NCBI GenBank assembly: GCA_030446745.1
Contig: JAUJMS010000009.1
Span: forward strand, 38,429-102,428
Source of the DNA: Egibacteraceae bacterium
GTDB taxonomy: Bacteria; Actinomycetota; Nitriliruptoria; Euzebyales; Egibacteraceae
Reading direction: 5' to 3'
Length of the DNA: 64,000 nucleotides
Each line of letters opens with the position of its first letter. The first letter of the stretch is position 1. The notes beneath the pieces were generated by a model, which ran no database searches, had not been told where the DNA came from, and saw nothing but the letters and a program-made list of their open reading frames with translations. A program made the position numbers and the translations under genes. This document shows positions 49,476 to 60,873 of the stretch, in pieces.

Positions 49476-50996
49476 CTACAGCAGGCGCAGCTGCGCCGGC
49501 TCGGGCGGCGTCCGGCCGGCGCGCGCTTCCGGCCGCGGCCCCCGCGGTGAGGCCGACGGCTGGGCTGGGCGACCATGGCGCTTCCAGGCGTCGCGGCGAC
49601 GTTGTGCCACAAAGGCGCACACCTCGTTGCGGTACTCGGCCGACGCCTCACTGCGCCGGTACAACGCCTCGTAGCGCGCAACGAGCTCCGGGTGGCGGGC
49701 GACCAGCCACGGCCAGAACACCTCGCGGACGCCCGGGCGCAGATGCAGCACGATCGGCGTGATGTGCGTCGCGCCTGCCGCGGCCGCACGGTCGACGAGC
49801 TCGGCGAGTTGGCCGGGGTCGTCGTTGAGCCCCGGCATGATCGGCGCGAGCATCACGCCGGTCGGGATCCCGGCGTCGTTGAGCGCGCGCACCGCCGCCA
49901 GCCGCGCGAGCGGCGACGGTGTGCCTGGCTCGGCGTCACGCCACAGCGCCTCGTCGAGCATCCCGATGGTGAACGCCGCGCTGACCGGGGCGAGCTCGGC
50001 GGCGGCGCGCAGCGCGTCGAGGTCACGGGTGATCAGCGTGCCCTTGGTCAGGATCGAGAACGGCGTGCGCGCGTCGGCCAGCGCCCCGACGATGTCGGGC
50101 ATCAGCCGGTAGCGACCTTCGGCGCGCTGGTACGGGTCGGTGTTGGTGCCCATCGCGACGTGCTCACCACGCCACGTCCGGCGCGCCAGCTCGCGGCGCA
50201 GCACCTCGGCGACGTTGGTCTTGACGACGATGGTCCGCTCGAAGTCGCCGAGCGGCGACAGGTTGAGGTACGCGTGGGTGGGGCGCGCGAAGCAGTTGTG
50301 GCTGACGACGCCGTTCGCGATGTAGTCGCCGGTCCCCGTGGTGATGTCGTACAGCGGCAGCTCGACCGCGAGCGGTTCGATCGCGGCGACACGCAGCGTG
50401 GCCTTGCCGTTCACGGCCGCCCCCGCGACCGCCGACGCGAGCGCGAAGCGGCCAGGGCCGAGCAGACGGTCGCCGGCTGACAACCGTGGTCGCCGACAAC
50501 TCGCCGCTCCGCCGGCGACGTGCGCCCAGCCACGCTCGCTCAACAAACGGTGGTCCCCGCTGGTGACCAGCTCGCTGCCGTCCGCGAGCGTGACCCGGTA
50601 CGCCGGCTTGGACACCGACCAGTGGTCGAGCACGCGCGTGACGGTGTAGCGCCGAGCCGCCCCTTCGCCGACGGTGCCGATCACCGCGTCGCCGGGGCGC
50701 ACATCGGCCAGCGTTGTGGTAGCGCCGTCGGCCATGAGGATCGGCGTCTCACCCCCTGCGCAGTAGGAACAGGCATGGGAGCAGCCCCGATACGGGTTGA
50801 TGCTCCAGGAGAAGCCCATGCCGCGCACACGGTTCAGCGCGGTCTTCGCGTCGACCTCGAGGAACGTCATGCCGCGGAACTCGGGCGTGTCGAAGGTGCG
50901 CACCCGTTCGACGGCGAGCGGCAGCCGGGCCGGGGCGGTGGTCGGCGGTGCCTGCGGTGAGCGCTGGAGATCGGCGAAGTCCACGAGACCCAGCAT
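49476..50996 (-). CDS. Intein-containing Rv2578c-family radical SAM protein
   Basis: Exteins INPYRGCSHACSY + CFARPTHAYLNLSPLGDFERTIVVKTN (radical SAM CxxxCxxC) interrupted by intein; GTLITRDLDAL, GVMLAPIMPGLND. Confidence 0.92.
   Translation of the reverse strand: MLGLVDFADLQRSPQAPPTTAPARLPLAVERVRTFDTPEFRGMTFLEVDAKTALNRVRGMGFSWSINPYRGCSHACSYCAGGETPILMADGATTTLADVRPGDAVIGTVGEGAARRYTVTRVLDHWSVSKPAYRVTLADGSELVTSGDHRLLSERGWAHVAGGAASCRRPRLSAGDRLLGPGRFALASAVAGAAVNGKATLRVAAIEPLAVELPLYDITTGTGDYIANGVVSHNCFARPTHAYLNLSPLGDFERTIVVKTNVAEVLRRELARRTWRGEHVAMGTNTDPYQRAEGRYRLMPDIVGALADARTPFSILTKGTLITRDLDALRAAAELAPVSAAFTIGMLDEALWRDAEPGTPSPLARLAAVRALNDAGIPTGVMLAPIMPGLNDDPGQLAELVDRAAAAGATHITPIVLHLRPGVREVFWPWLVARHPELVARYEALYRRSEASAEYRNEVCAFVAQRRRDAWKRHGRPAQPSASPRGPRPEARAGRTPPEPAQLRLL
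50295..50762 (-). other. Mini-intein (~156 aa, no homing endonuclease)
   Basis: Starts CAGGETPILMADG (block A), GSELVTSGDHRLLSERGW (block B), ends YDITTGTGDYIANGVVSHN | C (blocks F/G). Confidence 0.92.
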
Positions 50997-51059
50997 CGAA
51001 CGCCAGTTCGTCTACGTCAAGACCGCGTCAGAGGGGGGACGACGTGCCCGACGGCGCCG

Positions 51060-51560
51060 TCACCGCCCTGGATCGACGAGGTCCGACGGGTAGGTGACGT
51101 CGATCTCGACGATCGTCTTCGGGAAATCGGACGTGTTGTTGGTGAGGAAGCGATCGGCCCCTGCCGCAACCGCGGTGGCGAGATGGACGGCGTCGAGGGC
51201 GCGCAGCCCATGGGCCGCGCCGAGCGCGGTTGCCAGCTCAGCCGTGCGTCGAACGCGTCGACGTGCCGGCCTATCGGCGTGCTCGCGCGGCGCGCACCTC
51301 GGCGACCAGCACGTCGGCGCGGTCCTCGTCAACGACCGGGCGCCCGAGCTTCCGCCGGCGGCCGTTGGCCAGCACGCCGTGCAGCGTAGCCGCGTCTGCC
51401 AAGCCGGCGTCCGCTCGGCGTGCTCTGCCGGTCGGGTCGGATGACGACCGCGACGGGCTCGCCATGGCGCGTCAGGATCACCCTCGTCGCCGGCGAGGAC
51501 GTGCTGGAGCATCTCCGAAAGTGCTGCCCGCGCCCCGCTGAAAGTCATCGTCCTCGCCAT
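51060..51560 (-). pseudogene. Decayed VapBC-type toxin-antitoxin remnant
   Basis: Antitoxin MARTMTFSGARAALSEMLQHVLAGDE then shifted GVILTRHGEPVAVVIRPDR; PIN-domain end AELATALGAAHGLRALDAVHLATAVAAGADRFLTNNTSDFP, N-terminal PIN missing. Confidence 0.75.
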
Positions 51561-51621
51561 GCCCGGATCGTCCCGCCGCCGCTGCTAGCGTCGGCCACCC
51601 CACTTCGGAGACGTCGCCCGC

Positions 51622-53691
<2,070 letters not shown>

Positions 53692-53692
53692 C

Positions 53693-53749
53693 CCCCGGGC
53701 CTTGTCGCCGGCGTCGCGGTATCGGTGGCGTCGGTGACAAGGCCCGGGG
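53693..53749. repeat. Intergenic palindromic repeat, copy 2
   Basis: ccccgggccttgtc / gacaaggcccgggg 14-bp perfect inverted ends; homologous to 38326-38380. Confidence 0.75.
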
Positions 53750-53764
53750 TTAGGCTCGGGCGGG

Positions 53765-55900
53765 ATGGAGGCGACGGACGCGGGGCGGGTGCTGGCTGGG
53801 CTCAACCCGTCGCAGCGGGAGGCGGCGACGGCGGTGCGCGGCCCGGTGTGCATCCTCGCCGGCGCCGGGACCGGCAAGACCCGCACGATCACCCACCGGA
53901 TCGCCCAGCAGGTCGTCAGCGGCGTCGCCGAGCCGGGTCAGATCCTGGCGGTGACCTTCACCGACAAGGCCGCCGCCGAGTTGCGCGCACGCCTGCAGGC
54001 GCTCGGGCTGCCGGCGCCGGTGCGTGCCGCGACGTTTCACGCGGCCGCGTGGGCGCAGCTGCGCTGGTTCTGGCCGCGGTTGGACGCGGGACCGTTGCCG
54101 GAAGTGGCGCCGTCGAAGCTGCGGCTGCTCGCACCGCTGGCCCGGCGCGCCGGCGTGTCGCCTCAGGACCTCGCCGCCGAGATCGAGTGGGCGAAGGCGC
54201 GCCGCCTGACGCCCGAGACGTACGCCGACGCGGCGGGCGACCGTGCCGCGCCGCTGCCGTCGGGGCGCATGGCCGCGGTCTACGCCGACTACGAGCAAGC
54301 GAAGACGGCCGCCGGCCAGATCGACTACGAGGACATGCTGCTGCGGATGACCGCCGCCGTCACCGACCATCCCGACGTCGCGGCGGAGGTGCGCGACCGC
54401 TATCGCTTCTTCACGGTCGACGAGTTCCAGGACGTGAACCCGGCGCAGTTCGCGCTGCTGCGGGCGTGGCTCGGCGACCGCGACGAGGTGTGCGTCGTCG
54501 GCGACGACGACCAGACGATCTACTCGTTCACCGGCGCCACCGCCGCGTACCTCCAGCGAGTTCGAGCGGCACTTCCCCGGGGCGCGACGGGTGACGCTGA
54601 CGCGCAACTACCGCTCCACGCCCGAGGTGCTCGAGCTCGCCAACGCGGTGTTGTGGACCAAGCCAGCAGGGCGCCGCAAGCGTCTGACCGCCACGCTCGG
54701 CAGCGGGCCGGCACCGGCGTTCCGCGAGTTCGACGATGACGAGGCCGAGGTCCGCGGCGTCGTGAAGCGCATCGCCGAGTTGCTCGACGATGGCGTCGCC
54801 CCGGGCGACATCGCGGTGTGCTACCGGGTCAACAGCCAGTCCCGAGCCGTACGAGGTGGCCCTGCGCGACGCGGGCGTGCCCTACATCGTGCGCGGGGCG
54901 GGCAGCTTCTACGAGCGCCGCGAGGTCCGTCAGGCGCTGCTCGTCCTGCGCGGGGCGGCGGCGAACCCGCCGGCGGCGCCGCTGGGCCTGGAGGACACGG
55001 TGCCCGCCCATCCCCGCGCGCCGACGAGCAGGTGCGTCGCGTCCTGCGTGAGCAGCTTCGCTTCGACGACCGCCATGAGCCGGACGGTGACGCGGCGCGG
55101 GAACGCTGGCGCAACCTGCGCGCGGTCGTCGAGGTCGCGGTCCGCGCGGTCGCCGAGCGTCCCGACGCGACACTGGCGGACGTCGTCGCGCTGCTGATGC
55201 GCCGCGCGGCCGAGGGCGGAGGCGGCGAGTGACGACGGCGCGGTGACGCTGCTCACGCTGCACAAGGCGAAGGGGCTGGAGTTCGACGCGGTGTTCCTCG
55301 TCGCGCTCGAGGAGGGCTGCTGCCGATCTCGCACGCGCGCACCGACGCGGAGGTCGAGGAGGAGCGCCGGCTGTTCTACGTCGGGGTCACGCGCGCACGC
55401 CGGCACCTGTGGCTGTCGTGGGCGCGCCAGCGGACCGGCTTCGGCGACCGCGTCGTCAGCCGGCGGCCGTCGCGCCTGCTCTACAACCTCGGCGCCGGCG
55501 CTCCGCGCAGCGGCGGTGGCCAGCGCACCAGCGCGGCCGGGCGCAACGGCGGGGTTGCGCGTAAAGGCGGCGCGGCGCGCGCACCAGCGGGGTGGCGACG
55601 GCGTGCGCCTGCGGCCAGAGGTTGGCCAGCCCGGCCGATCGTCGCCGCCGGGCGTGCTGGACTTGCTTCAGTGACGGGGCGAACCGCAGCTGACCGAGCA
55701 GCTGCGCCGCTGGCAGTGAACGCGCGCGCAGCGACGCCGTGCCTGCGTTCGTCGTGTTCGACGATCGGACACTCGTCGCGCTCGCCCGCTCGCGCCCCGC
55801 GACCGTCTCCGAGCTGCTCGCTGTGCCGGGAGTCGGCCCGGCCAAGGCCGACCGCTACGGCAACGAGCTGCTGGCGCTGCTCGCGGAGTGCGGCGCGTGA
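53765..55900 (+). pseudogene. UvrD/UvrD2-like SF1 helicase with HRDC domain, multiple frameshifts
   Basis: LNPSQREAATAVRGPVCILAGAGTGKTRTITHRIA; DEFQDVNPAQ; shifts to RVTLTRNYRSTPEVLELAN, PYEVALRDAGVPYIVRGAGSFYER, TLLTLHKAKGLEFD, LLPISHARTDAEVEEERRLFYVGVTRAR and HRDC-like PAFVVFDDRTLVALARSRPATVSELLAVPGVGPAKADRYG. Confidence 0.85.
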
Positions 55901-56619
55901 GCCCGCTGCCCGCGGCGTCGCACCGCGTCGCCGTCGACGTCGTCGTCATCGCGCTCGACGACGCGGGCAGCGCCACCCGCGGTGGCGGCACCGCCGGCAG
56001 CCCGGGCGAGACGACACGCGCCACCGACACGCCGGTGGCGCTGGCCGTCCGCCGGCCGCGACCGCCGTTCGCCGGCGACTGGGCACTGCCGGGGACGCTG
56101 GTCCGCGACGGCGAGCACCTCGAGGCTGCCGCCCTGCGCGTACTGGCCGAGCGCGCCGGCTTGGGGCCGCCCCGCCACCTCGAGCAGCTCGCGACCTTCG
56201 GCGCGCCGGCCCGCGACCCGCGCGGCCGCGTCGTGTCCGTCAGCTACCTCGCGTTGTCGCCGCGGCCCTGCGGTGTGGCGCAGCGGGCGCGCTGGTGGCC
56301 GGTCGCGGCGTGCCCCCACCTCGCGTTCGACCACGCCGAGATTCTCACCAGCGCCGTCGAGCGACTGCGCGGCAAGCTGTCGTACTCCAACGTCGCCTAC
56401 GGCCTGCTGCCCGACACGTTCACGCTGTCGGAGCTGCAGGCGGTCTACGAGGCGGTACTCGACCGCAGCGTCGACAAGCGCAACTTCCGCAAGAAGGTCC
56501 TGTCGCTGGGGATGCTGGCCGAAGCGCCAGGGCAGCGGCGCGGCCCGCACCGGCCCGCGCAGCTGTACCGCTTCACCGACACAGAACTCGTCGTCATCGA
56601 CGACGCCATCACCGCGTGA
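55897..56619 (+). CDS. NUDIX-wHTH regulator, NrtR-like
   Basis: N-terminal NUDIX-like and C-terminal winged helix (YSNVAYGLLPDTFTLSELQAVYEAVLDRSVDKRNFRKKVLSLGML); directly upstream of pncB-like gene. Confidence 0.8.
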   Translation: MSPLPAASHRVAVDVVVIALDDAGSATRGGGTAGSPGETTRATDTPVALAVRRPRPPFAGDWALPGTLVRDGEHLEAAALRVLAERAGLGPPRHLEQLATFGAPARDPRGRVVSVSYLALSPRPCGVAQRARWWPVAACPHLAFDHAEILTSAVERLRGKLSYSNVAYGLLPDTFTLSELQAVYEAVLDRSVDKRNFRKKVLSLGMLAEAPGQRRGPHRPAQLYRFTDTELVVIDDAITA

Positions 56620-56629
56620 GCCGGCGGTC

Positions 56630-57946
56630 GTGAGCGACGCGCTGCTGGCCGACCTGTACGAGCTCACGATGGCGGCCGGCTACCACGCCGCCGGCCGCGC
56701 CGACGAGCCGGCGACCTTCGAGCTGTACTTCCGCCGTCCCCCCGACGGCGTCGACGTCGTCGTCGCGTGCGGCCTCGACCCCGTCCTCGACTACCTCGAG
56801 GCGCTGCGCTTCGACGGCGACGACCTTGCCTACCTGGACGGGCTCGGCGCGTTCGACGCTGCCTTTCTCGCCTGGCTGGAGCAGCTGCGCTTCGGCGGCG
56901 ACGTCTGGGCCGTGCCCGAGGGGACGGTGGTCTTTCCCGAGCAGCCCCTGCTGCGGGTGAGCGCCCCGCTGGCGCAGGGGCAGCTGGTCGAGACGTTCCT
57001 GCTCAACCGGATCTGCTACTCGTCGTTGGTCGCGAGCCATGCGGCGACGGTCGTGGCGGCTGCCGGCGACACGCCGGTCCTCGAGTTCGGCGCCCGCCGC
57101 GCGCACGGCCCGGACGGGGCGCTCACCGGCTCGCGGGCGGCGCTGGTCGGCGGCTGCGCCGCGACGTCGAACGTGGCGGCCGGTCGGCGCTACGGCGTGC
57201 CGGTGGCGGGCACGCAGGCGCACGCCTGGATCATGGCGTTCCCCAGCGAGCTCGAGGCCTTCCGGACGTACGCGCGCGCCTTCCCGGACGGCTGCGTGCT
57301 GCTCGTCGACACCTACGACACGCTGGGCAGCGGCGTGCCCAACGCCATCACCGTGGCCTCCGAGCTGGCGGCCGCCGGGTCGCAGGTCTCGGGAGTGCGC
57401 CTGGACTCGGGCGATCTCGCGGTGCTGGCTCCGGCGGTGCGCCGGCAACTGGACGAGGCCGGCCTGCACGCCGTCGAGATCCTCGCCTCAGGCGACCTCG
57501 ACGCGCCGAGGATCGCCGCGCTGGCAGCGGCCGGGGCGCCGATCGACGGATACGGGGTCGGCAGCGCCATCGTGCCCGGCCGCGCCGACCCGGTGCTCGG
57601 TGGGGTCTACAAGCTCGTCGAGATCGACGGCCAGCCGGTGGCCAAGCGCAGCGACGACCCTGCGAAGGCGACGCTGCCGGGCAGCAAGCAGGTCTGGCGC
57701 CACCCGCGCGGCGACGTCGTCGGTCTGGCCGACGAGGCGCTCGACGGGCAGCCGCTGCTCGTCGAAGTGCTGCGCGCCGGTCGGCGGCGCCGTCCGGCGG
57801 TCCCCGTCCCGGCGTTGCGCGAGCAGTGCCGCGCCGCCGTCGCCGCCGTCCGCCCCGCGGTGCTGCGCGGCGAGTGGACGGTCCGCCGCAGCGACGGCCT
57901 CACGGCACTCGCGGCCGCGGCAGGCGCGGGCAGCGCACCCGGCTGA
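56630..57946 (+). CDS. pncB: Nicotinate phosphoribosyltransferase
   Basis: LLADLYELTMAAGYHAAGRADEPATFELYFRRPP; EFGARRAHGPDGAL; VLLVDTYDTLGSGVPNAI; GVRLDSGDLAVLA. Confidence 0.93.
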   Translation: MSDALLADLYELTMAAGYHAAGRADEPATFELYFRRPPDGVDVVVACGLDPVLDYLEALRFDGDDLAYLDGLGAFDAAFLAWLEQLRFGGDVWAVPEGTVVFPEQPLLRVSAPLAQGQLVETFLLNRICYSSLVASHAATVVAAAGDTPVLEFGARRAHGPDGALTGSRAALVGGCAATSNVAAGRRYGVPVAGTQAHAWIMAFPSELEAFRTYARAFPDGCVLLVDTYDTLGSGVPNAITVASELAAAGSQVSGVRLDSGDLAVLAPAVRRQLDEAGLHAVEILASGDLDAPRIAALAAAGAPIDGYGVGSAIVPGRADPVLGGVYKLVEIDGQPVAKRSDDPAKATLPGSKQVWRHPRGDVVGLADEALDGQPLLVEVLRAGRRRRPAVPVPALREQCRAAVAAVRPAVLRGEWTVRRSDGLTALAAAAGAGSAPG

Positions 57947-57970
57947 GGCGACACCGGCCCGAACACGCAC

Positions 57971-58002
57971 GCGGGCCGCGCCCCGATTCAGGCGCGGCCC
58001 GC
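57971..58002. terminator. Bidirectional-type terminator hairpin
   Basis: gcgggccgcgcc-ccgattca-ggcgcggcccgc, between convergent pncB and small lipoprotein. Confidence 0.7.
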
Positions 58003-58022
58003 AGCGCAAACGCAGGGAGCGG

Positions 58023-58157
58023 TTAGCTGGCGGCCTCGGTCGGGGTCGTGCCGCCGGCGGGCTCGCTCGCGCCGGGAGTGGCGGCTCCGCCGCCGCACGC
58101 GGCTGCCGACAGCGCCAGGACGCCCGCAAGCAGCGCGGTGAGCAGGGTCTTCTTCAT
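58023..58157 (-). CDS. Small (44 aa) lipoprotein
   Basis: MKKTLLTALLAGVLALSAAACGGGAATPGASEPAGGTTPTEAAS; clear signal and lipobox. Confidence 0.65.
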   Translation of the reverse strand: MKKTLLTALLAGVLALSAAACGGGAATPGASEPAGGTTPTEAAS

Positions 58158-58291
58158 GGACGTGTCCTTCGTGACGATGTGGGCGCCGCTGCAGTCCGCA
58201 GCAGCGCGGGGCGCTCCTACCCGTGTAGGAGGTCGGGGAATCCTCGCACAACGATTGCCGTTGACGCCAACGCCTCGGTGCGACACCGCGA

Positions 58292-59404
58292 TCACACGCG
58301 CCGGTAGCGCATCCCGCGGGTGCCGGGCTCCCGACGCAGCGCCCCCACGGCCACCAGAGCGCGCAGCTGCGCCCACGCCGTCTCGCGCGTCGCGCCGATG
58401 CGCGCGGCGTAGTCGGTGACCGTCACCGCCCGGCCCGCAGGCAGCGACGCGACCGCCTCGCGCGCCGTCGCCGGCGGGGCGGCCGCCGGCTCCGGCGCGA
58501 CCGCGTCGGCGGCAGCCTCGAGCGCGTCGACGAGTGCCTCGGTGTGGCGTTCCACCCACAGGCCGAGGTCGCCGCGGCGCCGCTGCGTCGCCGCAACCTC
58601 GCCGTAGTACGCGGCGGGATTCTCGGCGAGCGGTCGTTCCAGCACCGCCACGCCGTGCGGGTCAACGCCGCGCGCGCGCAGCACCAGCCGTGCCGCGGCC
58701 CGCGCGACACGCCCGTTGCCGGCCTCGAACGGCTGCCACTCGAGCAGCCGCTCGTGGACGACGGCGGCGACGACCACGGCCGGCAGGCCGGCACTGCCGG
58801 GGTGGGCGCCGGCGCGCAGCCGCGCCGAGTCAGGCTGCGCCGGCGCGGCGAGCCAGGCGGCGAGGTCGGAGAGCAGCCCGGGGACGGCCTCCGGGTCGGG
58901 CGCGTTGTAGACGACCGTGCCCTGCCCGCCGTCGTGGACGGCCTGCGCCGTTCGACGCGGTCGCCCGATGACCGCGGGATCGACCAGGCCCTGGCAGATG
59001 AGCCCGTGCAGCGTCCCGATCGCGGCCAGCGGCCGCTCGAAGAACGTCGGCGCGAGCTGCGCCTCGGCGTCGTGGCAGGCGAGCAGGTTCGCGTACTCGA
59101 CGGCCGCAACGTCCTGCGTGTCCATGCGGTCCAGCCGTAGCGCCGCTGCCCACCCCGCGACCGCCGCCGTCGACGGCGGGCTCGGTGCCGCACCGGTCCA
59201 CTCGCCGGCGTCGATCGCGTCGGCGGTGGCGTCGTCCAGCGGACTTGCGTCCAACCGGGCCGACAGTCGCGCAGCGGCCCGGCGTGACAAGGCTGCGAGG
59301 TCGGCGAGCCGCCGTGGGTCGGCAAAGCGCAACCGCGCGACGGCGGCGGCGGCCTCGCCGACGAGCGCCACCAGGTGGTCGCTGTAGTGGATGCGGATCC
59401 CCAT
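58292..59404 (-). CDS. Fic/DOC family protein with altered motif
   Basis: EWQPFEAGNGRVARAAARLVLRARG (canonical HPFxxGNGRxxR); N-terminal Fic-type helical region; C-terminal wHTH-like (VTDYAARIGATRETAWAQLRALVAVGALRREPGTRGMRY). Confidence 0.8.
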   Translation of the reverse strand: MGIRIHYSDHLVALVGEAAAAVARLRFADPRRLADLAALSRRAAARLSARLDASPLDDATADAIDAGEWTGAAPSPPSTAAVAGWAAALRLDRMDTQDVAAVEYANLLACHDAEAQLAPTFFERPLAAIGTLHGLICQGLVDPAVIGRPRRTAQAVHDGGQGTVVYNAPDPEAVPGLLSDLAAWLAAPAQPDSARLRAGAHPGSAGLPAVVVAAVVHERLLEWQPFEAGNGRVARAAARLVLRARGVDPHGVAVLERPLAENPAAYYGEVAATQRRRGDLGLWVERHTEALVDALEAAADAVAPEPAAAPPATAREAVASLPAGRAVTVTDYAARIGATRETAWAQLRALVAVGALRREPGTRGMRYRRV

Positions 59405-59451
59405 GCCGGCGCGGGTTGCGATGCCCGCGCCGGTCCCCATGCCGGCGCGGT

Positions 59452-60264
59452 TCACCGCAGCGCGAGGCGCAGACGTCGCCGCGCGGCGGCGGCCTCCGCC
59501 AGCGCGCGACGTTCGTGGCGCACGCCGAGCAGCCACCCCCCGACCGCTCCTGCGACCGCCACGCCGCCCGCCGCGCCCACCTTCGCGACCTGCTTCGCCT
59601 GGCGGTTGAACTCGACGACCGGCCAGCCGCGCCGGTGCGCGACCGCGGTCATCGAGCGGTCGGGGTTGACCGCGACGGGGTGGCCGACGAGCTGCATCAT
59701 CGGCAGGTCGCTCGCGGAGTCCGAGTACGAGTAGCACTGCGCGAGGTCGTAGCCGCGCTCGGCGGCGAGCTTGCGGATGTGCTCCGCCTTGCCCTCGCCG
59801 TAGCAGAACGGCGCCGCCAGGCGGCCGGTGTAGACGCCGTCGACGATCTCGCTCTCGGTGCCCATCCCGCCCTCGATCTCCAGCGCCCTGGCGAGCTCGC
59901 CGACGATCTCGATCGGGCTTGCGGAGATGATGTAGACGTCGCGGCCCGCTTCGTGGTGCATGTCGAGCAGTGCCTGCGCCTCGGGCCGGATGCGCCCGAG
60001 CAGCTCCTCGACCACCGCGGGGGCAAGGCGTCGCAGCGTCGCGGCCTCGGTGCCGGCGACGCTCGCGAGGATGCGGTCACGCACCGCGGCGGACTGCTCG
60101 TCGGACGCGCCGAACAGCTTGAAGGTCAGGCTCGACGCGCCGTCGGCGAGCAGCCGTGGCAACGGAAGCAGGCCCTCGCGGTAGGCCGCCTTGCCGAAGT
60201 AGTAGGCGCTGGTGCCCGACATCAGCGTGCGGTCGAGGTCGAAGAAGGCGGCCGAGACGGTCAT
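59452..60264 (-). CDS. HAD-IB family hydrolase (SerB-like)
   Basis: AAFFDLDRTLMSG; VYIISASPIEIV; CYSYSDSASDLPMMQLVGHPVAVNPD. Confidence 0.92.
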   Translation of the reverse strand: MTVSAAFFDLDRTLMSGTSAYYFGKAAYREGLLPLPRLLADGASSLTFKLFGASDEQSAAVRDRILASVAGTEAATLRRLAPAVVEELLGRIRPEAQALLDMHHEAGRDVYIISASPIEIVGELARALEIEGGMGTESEIVDGVYTGRLAAPFCYGEGKAEHIRKLAAERGYDLAQCYSYSDSASDLPMMQLVGHPVAVNPDRSMTAVAHRRGWPVVEFNRQAKQVAKVGAAGGVAVAGAVGGWLLGVRHERRALAEAAAARRRLRLALR

Positions 60265-60354
60265 GGGCGCCGAGTATGGGCAGCCGGCGCGGAGCGTGTC
60301 GAACCGTCAGCACCGCGGGGCGCCGCCGGTGGCCGCGGCAGCGCCGCGGGCGCC

Positions 60355-60873
60355 TTACTCGCCGGCCGCCTCGCCGCGCCGGTTGCGCTCGATCTTGACC
60401 ACCTCGACGTCGACGGGGTCGGCGCTCCGGTCGGCCGGCGGCCGGACGACCCGCGGCCTGCGCCGGTCGGACGTCGCCGCGCCGAGCAGTCCTCCGCCGA
60501 GCAACCCCCGGCCGAGCGCCCAGCGGAAGCGCGCCCGCACCGCACGGTTGACGAGCGCACGCGACGGCGGCGCGATCAGGGCGAGTCCGACCGCGTCGGT
60601 GATGAACCCCGGCGTCACGAGCAGCGTCCCGCCGACCAGCACCAGCGCCCCGTCGACGACCTCGGCGGCGGGCATGCGCCCCGAGCCCAGCGCCGCGCGG
60701 AAGCGACGCCACGCGCCGCGGCCCTCGCGCTTGAGCAGCCATGCCCCGCCGACCGACACCCCCAGCAGGATCACGATCGTCGGGAACACGCCGATCGCGT
60801 CGCCGACGCGGAGGATGACGGCGAGCTCGAGCAGCGGGACGACGATGAACGCCAGGACCAGCAACAGCGGCAC
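60355..60873 (-). CDS. FxsA family membrane protein
   Basis: PLLLVLAFIVVPLLELAVILRVGDAIGVFPTIVILLGVSVGGAWLLKREG; LLVTPGFITDAVGLAL. Confidence 0.9.
   Translation of the reverse strand: MPLLLVLAFIVVPLLELAVILRVGDAIGVFPTIVILLGVSVGGAWLLKREGRGAWRRFRAALGSGRMPAAEVVDGALVLVGGTLLVTPGFITDAVGLALIAPPSRALVNRAVRARFRWALGRGLLGGGLLGAATSDRRRPRVVRPPADRSADPVDVEVVKIERNRRGEAAGE

Noticed and set aside
46436-49762. 1108-aa plus-strand ORF
   Set aside because: Shadow ORF opposite the M14-like and GCS2 genes; no recognisable domain, biased composition.
53765-55900. In-frame stops in the helicase as selenocysteine codons
   Set aside because: Breaks are frame changes, not simple TGA within one frame, and positions lack Cys-like catalytic context.
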